Source: Methylobacterium nonmethylotrophicum
Lineage (GTDB): Bacteria > Pseudomonadota > Alphaproteobacteria > Rhizobiales > Beijerinckiaceae
Assembly (NCBI RefSeq): GCF_004745635.1
Contig: NZ_SRLB01000019.1
Location: 62,001 to 126,000, forward strand
Length of the DNA stretch: 64,000 nucleotides
Reading direction: 5' to 3'
The notes below the pieces were generated by a model that saw nothing but the letters and a program-made list of their open reading frames with translations, was not told where the DNA came from and made no database searches. The stretch's first letter is position 1, and each line of letters starts with the position of its first letter. Both the position numbers and the translations under genes were made by a program. This document shows, one piece after another, positions 1-9,021 of the stretch.

Positions 1-623
1 TGGGCCTGGGCCTCGTGGTGGCGGCCCCGGCGCTGCTGGCCTTCTACCTGGTGCAGCGCCGCTTCGGCCAGACCCTGCTCCAGGCGGCGATCAACCGCTT
101 CGCCGGCGGGCGCGAGTGGCGGATCTTCGGCGCGGTCGACGTGCTGTTCGAGCGCCTGCGCGGCCTCTACGCCTCCCGCGGCCGCATCGTCGCCGCCATC
201 GCCACCCACCTGTTCGGCTGGGTCATCGGCACGCTGGAGGTCTGGATCGCGCTCCGCTTCATGGGCTACGAGGTCGGCTTCCTCGAGGCGACCGTGATCG
301 AGAGCCTGGCCCAGGCGGTGCGCGGCGCCGCCTTCGCGGTGCCGGGGGCGCTCGGCGCGCAGGAGGGCGGGCTGATCGCGCTCTGCGCCGTGTTCGGCAT
401 CCCGGCCGAGGCGGCGCTCGCCCTGTCGCTGATCAAGCGCCTCGCCGACCTCGTGGTCGGGCTGCCGAGCCTGATGCTCTGGCACGCCCTGGAAGACAAC
501 GCCGATCAGGGCCGCCCGGCGGCCGGGCTCGGCGCGGCCCTGCGGGCGCTGATCCGCCCGCGCCGGGCTCTCGGGCCCGCCTACGGCTACGCCGCGGCGC
601 CCGTCGACGGCAAAGGAGAATGA
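1..623 (+). CDS. hpnL: HpnL, hopanoid-associated membrane protein (5' end outside window)
   Basis: About 206 C-terminal residues are present, and the reading frame is open to the left edge, so the true start lies upstream of the window. The residues form several hydrophobic segments (roughly 5-20, 60-85, 95-125, 140-160) with the small-residue loop AVPGALGAQEGG, typical of the lysylphosphatidylglycerol synthase/UPF0104 flippase-like family to which HpnL belongs. The family is inner-membrane. HpnL is named for its place in hopanoid loci and its biochemical role is not settled. The stop is 4 bases before hpnM, whose AAAGGAGA ribosome site lies inside the 3' end of this gene, so the two are likely co-transcribed. 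The identification rests on the fold type together with the hpnM-I-J-K context. Confidence 0.85.
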   Translation, partial: GLGLVVAAPALLAFYLVQRRFGQTLLQAAINRFAGGREWRIFGAVDVLFERLRGLYASRGRIVAAIATHLFGWVIGTLEVWIALRFMGYEVGFLEATVIESLAQAVRGAAFAVPGALGAQEGGLIALCAVFGIPAEAALALSLIKRLADLVVGLPSLMLWHALEDNADQGRPAAGLGAALRALIRPRRALGPAYGYAAAPVDGKGE

Positions 624-627
624 CCTG

Positions 628-1281
628 GTGCAGACCCGACGCGAGATCCTGCGCAGCCTGACGATCTCCGGCCTGCTGGTGGGCTCAGGCCTGCCGGCGC
701 CGGCCCAGACCCCCGCTCCCGCGGCCGGGGAGGGCGACCCGGCGGTCGCCACCGTGCGGCGCATGACGGAGGCGTTCGAGGCCGCCCTGAAGGCCCCCGA
801 CGTGCGGGCCCGGGCCGAGACCCTGACCGCCCCGATGCAGCAGAACTTCGACCTGCCGGCGATGCTGCGCCTCGGCGTCGGCACGCGCTGGCGGGAGATC
901 CCGGCCGACAAGCAGGAGGCCCTGACGGCCGCCTTCGGCCCCTACCTGACGGCGACCTACGCCACCCGCCTCACCGCCGCGACGGGCAGCAAATTCGCGA
1001 TCGACCCGAAGAGCGAGCCGCGCGGCAACGGCCGCCTGGTCCACGTCACGGTGACCGATGCGGGCGGCGATCCCTCGCCGGTCGACTACGTGCTGAACGC
1101 CGACAACAAGATCACCGACGTCTACCTCCAGGGCACGGTGAGCGAGGCCGGCACCCTGCGCACCGGCTTCTCCGAGCCGCTGCAGGAGGGCGGGCCCGAC
1201 GGCCTCCTCGCGCACCTGCGCAAATCCACCGAGACGATGCTGGCGGCCCCGGCCCCCAAGCCGGCGGCAGCCAAACCGTAA
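628..1281 (+). CDS. hpnM: HpnM, MlaC/Ttg2D-like periplasmic lipid-binding protein
   Basis: The product is 217 residues and starts at GTG 628, 8 bases after a strong AAAGGAGA site. The N-terminus carries TRREIL followed by a hydrophobic stretch and an Ala-rich end near residue 30, which resembles a Tat-type signal. The mature part has the layout of the MlaC/Ttg2D (toluene tolerance) family, which carries lipids across the periplasm: a helical MTEAFEAAL segment, then the WREIP and YATRLTA regions and a beta-rich end. HpnM is the hopanoid-locus version. A role in hopanoid or phospholipid movement between membranes is inferred, not proven. It sits between hpnL and hpnI. The C-terminal 15 residues are Ala/Pro/Lys rich and probably unstructured. 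Confidence 0.9.
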   Translation: MQTRREILRSLTISGLLVGSGLPAPAQTPAPAAGEGDPAVATVRRMTEAFEAALKAPDVRARAETLTAPMQQNFDLPAMLRLGVGTRWREIPADKQEALTAAFGPYLTATYATRLTAATGSKFAIDPKSEPRGNGRLVHVTVTDAGGDPSPVDYVLNADNKITDVYLQGTVSEAGTLRTGFSEPLQEGGPDGLLAHLRKSTETMLAAPAPKPAAAKP

Positions 1282-1457
1282 TGTCGGCGGCCGCCAAGCC
1301 GTGATGCCCTCGGCGGCCGGGCCCTGACGGCACCGGCCGCCGAACCCCGACCGCCGGCGGCAACCGGGCGCTAACCAGCCGCCCGCAGCCTCATCACACG
1401 AAGACAGCCCGCCGCGCCCGCGCGCGGCCAACTCCTCCCCGGGATCGCCGCCTCGCC

Positions 1458-2642
1458 ATGGATTGGACCTGGATCTCCACCCTGCTGCTCATCCTGGCGC
1501 TCGCGGGATGCGTGTACGGCCTGACCACCGCCTGGCTCGCCGGGCGCCTCGCGCGGCGCCCGGTGCCGCAGCTGGCCCCCGACGCCGCCCGCCCCTCGGT
1601 GAGCCTGCTCAAGCCGCTCTGCGGCGACGAGCCGAACCTCCACCGGAACCTCACCACCTTCTGCAGCCAGGCCTATGCGGGCGCCGTGCAGGTGATCTTC
1701 GGCGTGCAGACCGCGAGCGACCCGGCGATCGCCGTGGTGCACCGGCTCCAGGCCGAGCACCCCGCCCTGCGCATCGACCTGGTGATCGACGCCCGCCAGC
1801 ACGGCTCGAACCGCAAGGTCTCGAACCTGATCAACATGGCGGGGCTGATCGCCCACGACGTCGTGGTGCTGGCCGACAGCGACATGGTGGTGGCGCCCGA
1901 CTACCTCGAGCGCATCGTCGCGGAGCTGGGCCAGCCGGGCGTCGCGGGCGTCACGTGCCTCTATCACGGCGTGCCGGCGAACCGGAGCGTGTGGGCGCAT
2001 CTCTCGGCGCTCGCCATCGACACCCAGTTCCTGCCCAACGTCCTGATGGGCACGTCCTTGAGCCTCGCCGATCCCTGCTTCGGCTCGACCATCGCGTTCC
2101 GGACCGAGCTGCTCCCCCGCATCGGCGGGTTCGAGGCGATCCGCGACGATCTCGCCGACGACTACGCGCTCGGGGCGGCGCTCAGGGCGCAGGGCGGCCT
2201 CGTGGCGATCCCGAACTTCACCATCGGGCATACCTGCGTCGACACCTCGCTCGCGGGCCTGTGGCGCCACGAGACTCGCTGGAACCGCACGATCCGCAAC
2301 GTCGATCCGGTGGGCTACGCCGGCACGCTCGTCACCCACGCCTTCCCGCTGGCGCTCATCGCGGCGCTCCTGCCGGATTCGGGGCTCGATTCCCTGGCGG
2401 TCGCCGCCCTGGCGCTCGCCTGCCGCATCGTGCTGTGCGTGCGGGTGGAGCGGGCCTTCGGCCTCGAGCCGCACCCCTACTGGCTGCTGCCGATCCGCGA
2501 CCTCCTGTCCTTCGCCGGCTTCGCGTGGTGCTTCGTGTCCGGCGCCGTGACTTGGAAAGGTCATGATTATCGGGTCGTTGCGGATGGCACGCTGATCCCC
2601 GAGCCCGGCCTCGCCCGCGAGTCCGGCGCGTCCTCGACGTAA
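1458..2642 (+). CDS. hpnI: HpnI, hopanoid glycosyltransferase (GT2, ceramide-glucosyltransferase-like)
   Basis: The product is 394 residues. An N-terminal membrane helix (about 5-27) is followed by a GT2 domain with the nucleotide-sugar DSD motif in ADSDMVVAPDY, the acceptor-side DDLADDYALG motif and ETRWNRT, the equivalent of the (Q/R)xxRW signature. Three hydrophobic segments close the protein. In characterised bacteria HpnI adds N-acetylglucosamine to bacteriohopanetetrol; HpnK then removes the acetyl group and HpnJ makes the cyclitol ether. All three genes follow one another here, which strongly supports the assignment. A 176-base gap separates it from hpnM and I see no strong ribosome site, so the start is the likely first ATG and not certain. 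Confidence 0.93.
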   Translation: MDWTWISTLLLILALAGCVYGLTTAWLAGRLARRPVPQLAPDAARPSVSLLKPLCGDEPNLHRNLTTFCSQAYAGAVQVIFGVQTASDPAIAVVHRLQAEHPALRIDLVIDARQHGSNRKVSNLINMAGLIAHDVVVLADSDMVVAPDYLERIVAELGQPGVAGVTCLYHGVPANRSVWAHLSALAIDTQFLPNVLMGTSLSLADPCFGSTIAFRTELLPRIGGFEAIRDDLADDYALGAALRAQGGLVAIPNFTIGHTCVDTSLAGLWRHETRWNRTIRNVDPVGYAGTLVTHAFPLALIAALLPDSGLDSLAVAALALACRIVLCVRVERAFGLEPHPYWLLPIRDLLSFAGFAWCFVSGAVTWKGHDYRVVADGTLIPEPGLARESGASST

Positions 2643-2733
2643 CAGACATCGTCGGCCGCCCGGCGGCCCCACCGGCCGTGAGACGGCCTCACCCGGCCGC
2701 GCAGGCGGCCCTCTCTTCAGAGACGACCTCCCG

Positions 2734-4173
2734 ATGATGCGGACCCTCTTCCTCCAGGCCCCCACCTTCGACGGCTTCGACGGCGGCGCCGGCTCGCGCT
2801 ACCAGGCCAAGCGCGAGATCAAGTCGTTCTGGTACCCGACCTGGCTCGCCCAGCCGGCGGCGCTCGTGCCGAACTCCAAGCTGATCGACGCGCCGCCGCA
2901 CGACATCAAGCTGCCGGAGATCGTGGCCCAGGCCAACGACTTCGACCTCGTGGTGCTGCACACCTCGGTGCCGTCGTTCAAGTCGGACGTGAAGACCATC
3001 GAGGCCCTGAAGGCGGCGAACCCCAAGCTGATCGCCGGCCTGATCGGCGCCAAGGTGGCGGTGGACGCTGCCGGCTCCATGGCCCAGGCGCCCGCGGTCG
3101 ATTTCTGCGCCCGCAACGAGTTCGACTTCACCGTCAAGGAGGTCGCCGAGGGCGTGCCGATGGCGGAGATCAAGGGTCTCTCCTACCGGGATGCCGACGG
3201 CGTCGTGGTCCACAACCCGGACCGCGAGATCATGACCGACATGGACCAGCTGCCGTTCGTGACCTCGGTCTACAAGCGCGACCTCGAGATGGAGAAGTAC
3301 TTCATCGGGTACCTCAAGCACCCCTACATCTCGTTCTATTCGGGCCGGGGCTGCAAGTCGCGCTGCACGTTCTGCCTGTGGCCGCAGACGGTGGGCGGCC
3401 ACACCTACCGCACCCGCTCGGTCGCGCACGTGATCGAGGAGATCAAGTACTGCCTGAAGGAGTTCCCCCAGACCAAGGAGTTCTTCTTCGACGACGACAC
3501 CTTCACGGACAACCTGCCCCGGGCGGAGGAGATCGCCCGCGAGCTCGGCAAGCTCGGCGTGACCTGGTCGTGCAACGCCAAGGCCAACGTGCCGCGCAAG
3601 ACCCTCGAGGTGCTCAAGGCCAACGGCCTGCGCCTGCTGCTGGTCGGCTACGAGTCCGGCAACCAGCAGATCCTGCACAACATCAAGAAGGGCATGCGGG
3701 TCGAGGTGGCGGAGCAGTTCACCAAGGACTGCCACGAGCTCGGCATCGCCATCCACGGCACCTTCATCCTCGGCCTGCCCGGCGAGACGAAGGAGACGAT
3801 CCAGGAGACGATCGCCTTCGCCAAGCGGATCAACCCGCACACCATCCAGGTCTCGCTCGCCGCGCCCTATCCGGGCACCTTCCTGTACAAGCAGGCGGTG
3901 GAGAACGGCTGGCTCGACAAGGACAATGCCGAGCTCGTCGACGAGAACGGCGTGCAGATCGCGCCGCTGCACTACCCGCACCTGTCCCACACCGAGATCT
4001 TCAACTCGGTGGAGGAGTTCTACAAGAAGTTCTACTTCCGCGCCCCGAAGATCGCCTCGATCGTCAGCGAGATGGTGCGCTCGCCCGACATGATGAAGCG
4101 GCGCCTGCGCGAGGGCGTCGAGTTCTGGCACTTCCTGCGCGAGCGCCAGGGCGTCGCCAAGAAGGCGGCCTGA
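2734..4173 (+). CDS. hpnJ: HpnJ, radical SAM enzyme of hopanoid cyclitol ether formation
   Basis: The product is 479 residues. The N-terminal 150 residues have the alternating strand/helix pattern of a cobalamin-binding-like domain. The radical SAM cysteines are at 207, 211 and 214 in GCKSRCTFCLW, so this is a 4Fe-4S, S-adenosylmethionine-dependent enzyme. Later motifs are FFFDDDTFTDN and LVGYESGNQQIL, typical of this B12-type radical SAM group. In known systems HpnJ converts the glucosamine head of bacteriohopanetetrol to the ring-contracted cyclitol ether, acting after HpnI and HpnK. The strong hairpin downstream of its stop suggests that much of the upstream transcript ends here. Confidence 0.95.
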   Translation: MMRTLFLQAPTFDGFDGGAGSRYQAKREIKSFWYPTWLAQPAALVPNSKLIDAPPHDIKLPEIVAQANDFDLVVLHTSVPSFKSDVKTIEALKAANPKLIAGLIGAKVAVDAAGSMAQAPAVDFCARNEFDFTVKEVAEGVPMAEIKGLSYRDADGVVVHNPDREIMTDMDQLPFVTSVYKRDLEMEKYFIGYLKHPYISFYSGRGCKSRCTFCLWPQTVGGHTYRTRSVAHVIEEIKYCLKEFPQTKEFFFDDDTFTDNLPRAEEIARELGKLGVTWSCNAKANVPRKTLEVLKANGLRLLLVGYESGNQQILHNIKKGMRVEVAEQFTKDCHELGIAIHGTFILGLPGETKETIQETIAFAKRINPHTIQVSLAAPYPGTFLYKQAVENGWLDKDNAELVDENGVQIAPLHYPHLSHTEIFNSVEEFYKKFYFRAPKIASIVSEMVRSPDMMKRRLREGVEFWHFLRERQGVAKKAA

Positions 4174-4202
4174 GGCCTCCTTCCCGCCTGAAGCGGGATG
4201 CC

Positions 4203-4237
4203 GAGCCTCCTCGTCCGGCCGGACGGGGAGGCTCTTT
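4203..4237 (+). terminator. Strong intrinsic terminator between hpnJ and hpnK
   Basis: An outer stem GAGCCTCC (4203-4210) pairs with GGAGGCTC (4227-4234), and an inner stem CGTCC (4212-4216) pairs with GGACG (4221-4225) around a GGCC loop. TTT follows directly. It ends 19 bases before the hpnK start codon, so hpnK either relies on readthrough or has its own promoter. Confidence 0.75.
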
Positions 4238-4255
4238 CGCGTCACGAGACCGACC

Positions 4256-5116
4256 ATGACCGCAGCCGCAGCCCGCAAACGCCTCGTCGTCACCTCCGAC
4301 GATTTCGGCCTCTCGGCCGAGGTCAACGAGGCGGTGGAGCGGGCCCATCGCGACGGCATCCTCACCGCCGCGAGCCTGATGGTCTCGGCGCCCGCCGCCG
4401 CCGACGCGGTGGCCCGCGCCCGCGCGATGCCGTCCCTGCGGGTGGGGCTGCACCTCGTGATGGTCGAGGCCTGGCCGACCCTGCCGGCGGCGCAGCTCCC
4501 GGACCTCACCGACCGGGCCGGGCTGATGCGGGCCGACCAGGCGCGGCTCGGGCTCGACCTGGCGCTGAGAGCCGGCGCCCGCCGCCAGCTCGCCGCCGAG
4601 ATCCGGGCGCAGTTCGAGGCCTACCGGGCGACCGGGCTGCCCCTCGACCACGTCAACGCGCACAAGCATTTCCACGTCCACCCGATCATCGCCGGGATGG
4701 TCCTGGCCACCGGGCGCGACTACGGGATGCGGGCGATCCGGGTGCCGCGGGAATCGCGGGCGATCTTGCGCCGGGCCGAGCCCGGGGCGACGCCTGGCTT
4801 CGCCCTCGACACCGCGCCCTGGGCGGCGCTCCTCGCCGCGCGGGCCCGCCGCGCCGGCCTCCTTGTGCCGGACGGGGTGCTGGGCCTCGCCTGGTCGGGC
4901 GCCATGACCCCTGCCCGGGTCGCGGCGCTGCTGCGCCACCTGCCCGACGGCCTGACCGAGCTCTACCTCCACCCCGCCACCGCTGGCGGCTTCCCGGGCG
5001 AGGCGCCCGGCTACGCCTATGCGGAGGAGTTCGCCGCCCTGGTCTCGCCCGAGAGCCGGGCGGCGCTCAAAGCCTCCGGCGCCGTGACCGGCGGCTTCTC
5101 GGATTTCGCTCGCTGA
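4256..5116 (+). CDS. hpnK: HpnK, YdjC-like deacetylase of hopanoid glucosamine
   Basis: The product is 286 residues of the YdjC/ChbG carbohydrate deacetylase family. Metal-site residues appear in TSDDFGLSAEVNEAV near the N-terminus and in the His-rich HVNAHKHFHVHP around residues 130-142; a later LHPATAGG carries a further conserved His. In hopanoid loci HpnK removes the N-acetyl group added by HpnI, giving bacteriohopanetetrol glucosamine, the HpnJ substrate. It is the last gene of the rightward hpnL-K group. A terminator-like hairpin sits just upstream, so its expression may be lower than that of hpnJ or separately controlled. Confidence 0.93.
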   Translation: MTAAAARKRLVVTSDDFGLSAEVNEAVERAHRDGILTAASLMVSAPAAADAVARARAMPSLRVGLHLVMVEAWPTLPAAQLPDLTDRAGLMRADQARLGLDLALRAGARRQLAAEIRAQFEAYRATGLPLDHVNAHKHFHVHPIIAGMVLATGRDYGMRAIRVPRESRAILRRAEPGATPGFALDTAPWAALLAARARRAGLLVPDGVLGLAWSGAMTPARVAALLRHLPDGLTELYLHPATAGGFPGEAPGYAYAEEFAALVSPESRAALKASGAVTGGFSDFAR

Positions 5117-5183
5117 CGGGCGGCGTCCTCGGCTACCCATGGGGCAGGGCCGGACGACCGGGCCCGCTCCCGGAGACGCTTCG

Positions 5184-5906
5184 ATGCGCCGCATCACGCC
5201 CCTCGCCACAGCCCTGCGACGCGCGGGCGGCGCGGCCGGCCTCGTCCTCGCCCTCGTGCTGCCGGCCGGGGCGGCGGAGATCGCGCTCCTGACCACCGGC
5301 GCCTACAAGCCGGTGGCGGCGGCGCTGGTGCCGGAGTTCGAGCGGCGCACCGGCCACAAGGTCGCGATCCGCAACGAGACCGCGGGCGCGGCGGCAAAGG
5401 CCATCCGCGACGGCGCTCGACCGGACCTCGTGGTGCTGACCCCGGGCGGCCTCGATGCGCTGATCCGCGAGGGGGCACCGATGCCCGACATCGCCACCCT
5501 GGCGGGCTTTCGCGAGGCCTTGCTGAAGGCCCGCGCCGTCGCGATGGTCGATCCGGCCTCGGGCGGATCGAGCGGGATCTACCTCGCGGGGCTCTTCGAG
5601 CGCCTCGGCATCGCCGACCGGCTCAGGGACAAGCTCGTTCTGGTGCGCGGCGGCCTGGCCGCGTCGCGCCTCGTCTCCGGCGAGGCCGACCTCGCCCTGC
5701 AGCAGACGAGCGAGCTTCTCGCCGTCACGGGCGCGCGCCTGGTCGGCCCGATCCCGGCGGAGGCGCAGAATTTCACGGTCTATGCCGGCCTGGTCCCGGC
5801 GGGCGCGAAGGAGGGCGACGCGGCGGCGGCGCTTCTGCGGGACCTCGCCGGCCCCGGCGCCGCCCCGGTCCTGGCGGAAAAGGGCATGGCGCCGCCGGGG
5901 CCGTGA
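5184..5906 (+). CDS. Exported ModA-like substrate-binding protein
   Basis: The product is 240 residues from the ATG at 5184; an upstream in-frame GTG would give an unlikely N-terminal extension. A signal peptide is visible (Arg-rich start, hydrophobic GLVLALVLPAGA, cleavage near residue 31). The mature part begins with a strand (EIALLTTGAYKPV) and has the ARPDLVVLTPGG, DPASGGSSGIYLAGLFERLG and EADLALQQTSELL pattern of the type 2 periplasmic binding fold, closest in layout to molybdate/sulfate-type ModA proteins. No permease or ATPase gene is beside it. It lies between hpnK and hpnN, so it may be an orphan binding protein or hopanoid-locus baggage. The ligand is unknown. Confidence 0.7.
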   Translation: MRRITPLATALRRAGGAAGLVLALVLPAGAAEIALLTTGAYKPVAAALVPEFERRTGHKVAIRNETAGAAAKAIRDGARPDLVVLTPGGLDALIREGAPMPDIATLAGFREALLKARAVAMVDPASGGSSGIYLAGLFERLGIADRLRDKLVLVRGGLAASRLVSGEADLALQQTSELLAVTGARLVGPIPAEAQNFTVYAGLVPAGAKEGDAAAALLRDLAGPGAAPVLAEKGMAPPGP

Positions 5907-5934
5907 GGGCGTCCGGCGGACCTGCTGGCCGGCC

Positions 5935-8625
5935 TCAGGCCAGCCGGCTCGAGGCGACCGGGGCTGACTCGGCGGTCTCGCGGATCAGGGGATCGCGCCG
6001 TGCCGCCGCCTCGGGGGCACCGTCCACGGCCTTGCGCTTCGGCGGCGGCCCCAGGAAGGCCGGCACGATGAAGAAGGCGGCGACCAGGGTGAAGAACAGC
6101 GACAGGGCGAGCAGCTTGCCCATGCTGGCGGTGCCCGGATGGCTCGACAGCACCAGCGAGCCGAAGGCCGTGCCGGTGGTTAGCGCCGAGAAGAAGATCG
6201 CCCGGGTCAGGCTCGAGGCCAGCATGTCGGCGACGCCGGCCCGCCAGGCGATCACGTAGTAGATGTGGAAGGCGACGCCCACCGCCAGCATCAGCGGCAG
6301 CGCGATGATGTTGGCGAAGTTCAGCGGCATGCCGATGAGGTAGAGCGCCTCCAGCGTCCACAGGGTGGCGAGCACCAGGGGCCCGAGCGCCATCGCGACG
6401 TCCCAGGGCCGGCGCAGGGCCACCGACAGGATGATGAAGATCGAGACGAGCGCCAGGAGGCCCGCCTCGATGAAGGCGCCGAGGATGGTGTGGCTCGACC
6501 GCGTGGTGGCGACCGGCGCGCCGGTGGCGTGGGGCGCCACGCTCAGAACCTCCTTGGAGAAGCGCCGCAGCACCGCGTTGTCGTTCGAGTTGCCCTTGGG
6601 CTGCACCTCGATGCGGGCGCGGCCGTCGGCGGCGACCCAGTCGGAGCGGGTCTGCGCCGGCAAGGTCTCCAGCGTGATCTTCTCCGGCGTGAGCAGGCTG
6701 CGCAGGCGGGTGAGCAGGGCCTTGAGGTTCGGCACCGTCGCGGCGGCGGCGGCCTCGCGCACCGGGGGCTCGGCGCCGGCCAGGCGCTCCAGCGTATCGG
6801 TGAAGCCCTGGATGGTGGCGAGCGGCCCGGAGGCGGCACCGCCGCCCTGCTGCTGGGCTCCTTGCACGATGCCGCGCAGGGCCGTGACGGCGTTGCGGAT
6901 CGCCGTCACCACGTCGCGGTCGTTCGGGGCCGGGGCGACCCGGGGCGGGCTGAGCACCGGGCCCATCACCCCCGCGGCATCCTCGATCGTGGCGAGCTTC
7001 TGGTCCTGGTCGGCCGGCACGAAGGTGTCGATGTCGATCACCCCGGCGACGCTCGGCAGCGCGGTGAGCTTCTTGACCATCGGGGCGATCGCGTCGCGGT
7101 TCGGCACGACCACGTCGATGGTGTTGGGGCTGGTCTTCGGGTCCTTGGTCAGGTCGAGATAGGTCGCGACCGATTCCACCTTGGCGCTGCGCAGGTGCAT
7201 GGGGTTCGAGTCGAACGGCAGCCAGTAGAGCAGGGGCAGGCCCGCCACCGTCACGAGGCCGGTGAGCACCAGGACCAGCTTGCGGTTGGCCAGGATCCAG
7301 TGGTCGACCGAGGCCATGCCGGCGGTGCCGACCTCCTGCTTCTCGCCCGGCGGCCGCAGCACCGCGATGAGCGCCGGCAGCAGGGTGAGGGAGAACAGGT
7401 AGGCGACGATCATGCCGACGCCGGCGATCAGGCCGAGCTCGGACACGCCGCGGAAGTCGGTCGGCAGGAACGAGAAGAAGCCGGCGAGCAGCGACACCGC
7501 CGCCAGCGTCAGCGACCAGCCGACGCCGCGGGCCGCCGAGCGGATCGCCCGGACGAGGTCTTCCTCCGCGAAGCGGTCGGCGCGGTAGCGCACCGCGAAC
7601 TGGATGCCGAAATCGATGCCGAGGCCGACGAACAGGGCCGCGAAGGCGACCGAGATCGGGTTCAGCTCCCCGACCATCAGCAGGCCGAGGGCCGCCGTGA
7701 CGACGAGGCCCGCGAAGGTGGTGATGAGCACCGCGACGACGAGGCTGCCCGAGCGCAGGGCGAGCCACAGGAACAGCACGATGGCGCCGCCGGTGACCGA
7801 GTAGTTGAGCGCCGCATCGTCCGAGAGGGTCGCGAACTCGTCGTCCGCCACCGCGACCTGGCCGGTCAGCCGCACCCGCACCCCGTTGGCCTCGGTCAGG
7901 CCGAGGTTGCGGGCGGTCTCGCGGATCAGCGCCGTCGCCTTCTCGCCGGGCTGGAGGGCGTCGTAGTCGAGCACCGGCTGGGCGATGACGAAGCGGCGCA
8001 GGTCGCTCGGCTCCGCCTTGCCGCCGGCGAGCAGGAGCTGCCAGGACAGCTGCGCCGGCTCGCCCTTGAGAACACGATCGAAGACCTCCTTCATCCGGCC
8101 CATCGGGCCGACGAGGTCGTCGGGCTTGGCCTGGCCGGCCTTCACCCCCTGGGCGCCCATCACCATCGCCTGCATGATGCCGCGCAAGGACGGGTCGGCC
8201 GCCAGCGGCCCGAGCAGGCCCTGCTGCTGGACCAGCTTCTCGGTGGTCTGCTCCAGCTCCTTCTGGGACATCAGGAGCAGGCCGTTCTTGTCGAAGAACG
8301 GGCCGCCATCGGGCCGGTAGACCACCGGCAGCAGGTCCTTGCGCGAGGACAGGGCCTGGGCCAGGCGGCTGGCCGCCTCCTCGGCCTGTTCCGGCGTCTG
8401 CCCGTCGATCACCGCGACGAGGAGGTTGCTGCGCTGCGGGAAGGTCTTCTCGAACTGGATCTCGTCCTGGCGCCAGGGCACGTCCGGGGTGATCAGGCGC
8501 TCGACGTCGGTGTTGATGCGGAAGAGGTGCGCCGCCGTGACGGCGCTCGCGACGGTGACCATGAGCGCGGCCACGATGATGAGCCAGCGCCGATGTACGG
8601 AAAACGCCACGAGCCGTTCGATCAC
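5935..8625 (-). CDS. hpnN: HpnN, RND-family hopanoid exporter
   Basis: The product is 896 residues from GTG at 8625, the start that puts a normal RND N-terminus (IERLVAFSVHRRWLIIVAA) first; the frame stays open further upstream. The protein has the RND/MMPL architecture: one N-terminal helix, a periplasmic domain, a block of five or six helices around residues 290-440, a second periplasmic domain, and a second helix block near the C-terminus. The Asp-containing FVGLGIDFGIQFAVRYRAD lies in the transport helices. HpnN is required in other bacteria for moving hopanoids to the outer membrane. It is convergent with the binding-protein gene at 5184 and divergent from ispH. Confidence 0.93.
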   Translation of the reverse strand: MIERLVAFSVHRRWLIIVAALMVTVASAVTAAHLFRINTDVERLITPDVPWRQDEIQFEKTFPQRSNLLVAVIDGQTPEQAEEAASRLAQALSSRKDLLPVVYRPDGGPFFDKNGLLLMSQKELEQTTEKLVQQQGLLGPLAADPSLRGIMQAMVMGAQGVKAGQAKPDDLVGPMGRMKEVFDRVLKGEPAQLSWQLLLAGGKAEPSDLRRFVIAQPVLDYDALQPGEKATALIRETARNLGLTEANGVRVRLTGQVAVADDEFATLSDDAALNYSVTGGAIVLFLWLALRSGSLVVAVLITTFAGLVVTAALGLLMVGELNPISVAFAALFVGLGIDFGIQFAVRYRADRFAEEDLVRAIRSAARGVGWSLTLAAVSLLAGFFSFLPTDFRGVSELGLIAGVGMIVAYLFSLTLLPALIAVLRPPGEKQEVGTAGMASVDHWILANRKLVLVLTGLVTVAGLPLLYWLPFDSNPMHLRSAKVESVATYLDLTKDPKTSPNTIDVVVPNRDAIAPMVKKLTALPSVAGVIDIDTFVPADQDQKLATIEDAAGVMGPVLSPPRVAPAPNDRDVVTAIRNAVTALRGIVQGAQQQGGGAASGPLATIQGFTDTLERLAGAEPPVREAAAAATVPNLKALLTRLRSLLTPEKITLETLPAQTRSDWVAADGRARIEVQPKGNSNDNAVLRRFSKEVLSVAPHATGAPVATTRSSHTILGAFIEAGLLALVSIFIILSVALRRPWDVAMALGPLVLATLWTLEALYLIGMPLNFANIIALPLMLAVGVAFHIYYVIAWRAGVADMLASSLTRAIFFSALTTGTAFGSLVLSSHPGTASMGKLLALSLFFTLVAAFFIVPAFLGPPPKRKAVDGAPEAAARRDPLIRETAESAPVASSRLA

Positions 8626-9021
8626 GATGCGAAGCCTGCCTCTAGCTCTCGAGCCGCGCGGCGGACCGCGACGGCTGCGTGAAGTCCTGAAAGATCCTGC
8701 CGCCGCCGGAGCCGGGATGCCCCGCGACGTGCCGCACCGGCCGGGAGCCAGTATAGTGCGCGAGGCCGCGGCGCCCATGGTCACGGGATGCACCTGCGTC
8801 ACGGACGCACCGACGGCGCGCACGTGGCCGGCTAGGTAGTGACCCGCAGGCCCGATTGCAACGCATTGGCCGCAAACGGATCCCGGTCCCGGGTCGCATC
8901 CCCGTCCGGCCGCCGCCGCGCAAGCTCGGCTTTACGGCGCCGGGATCCTCGCCTTAGACCTCGCAGGCAGGACCGGTCCGCCCGTCGGCGGATTCCCACG
9001 GGGTCGCGGCGAGAGGGACGG
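8626..9021. other. Divergent hpnN/ispH intergenic region
   Basis: These 396 GC-rich bases must hold the promoters for both hpnN (leftward) and ispH (rightward). I see no convincing -35/-10 pair, hairpin or conserved coding sequence; open frames crossing it lack family features. Confidence 0.4.

Noticed and set aside
6265..8682. 805-codon + strand frame opposite hpnN
   Set aside because: It is charged, low-complexity and has no domain; HpnN on the - strand has membrane helices and family motifs.
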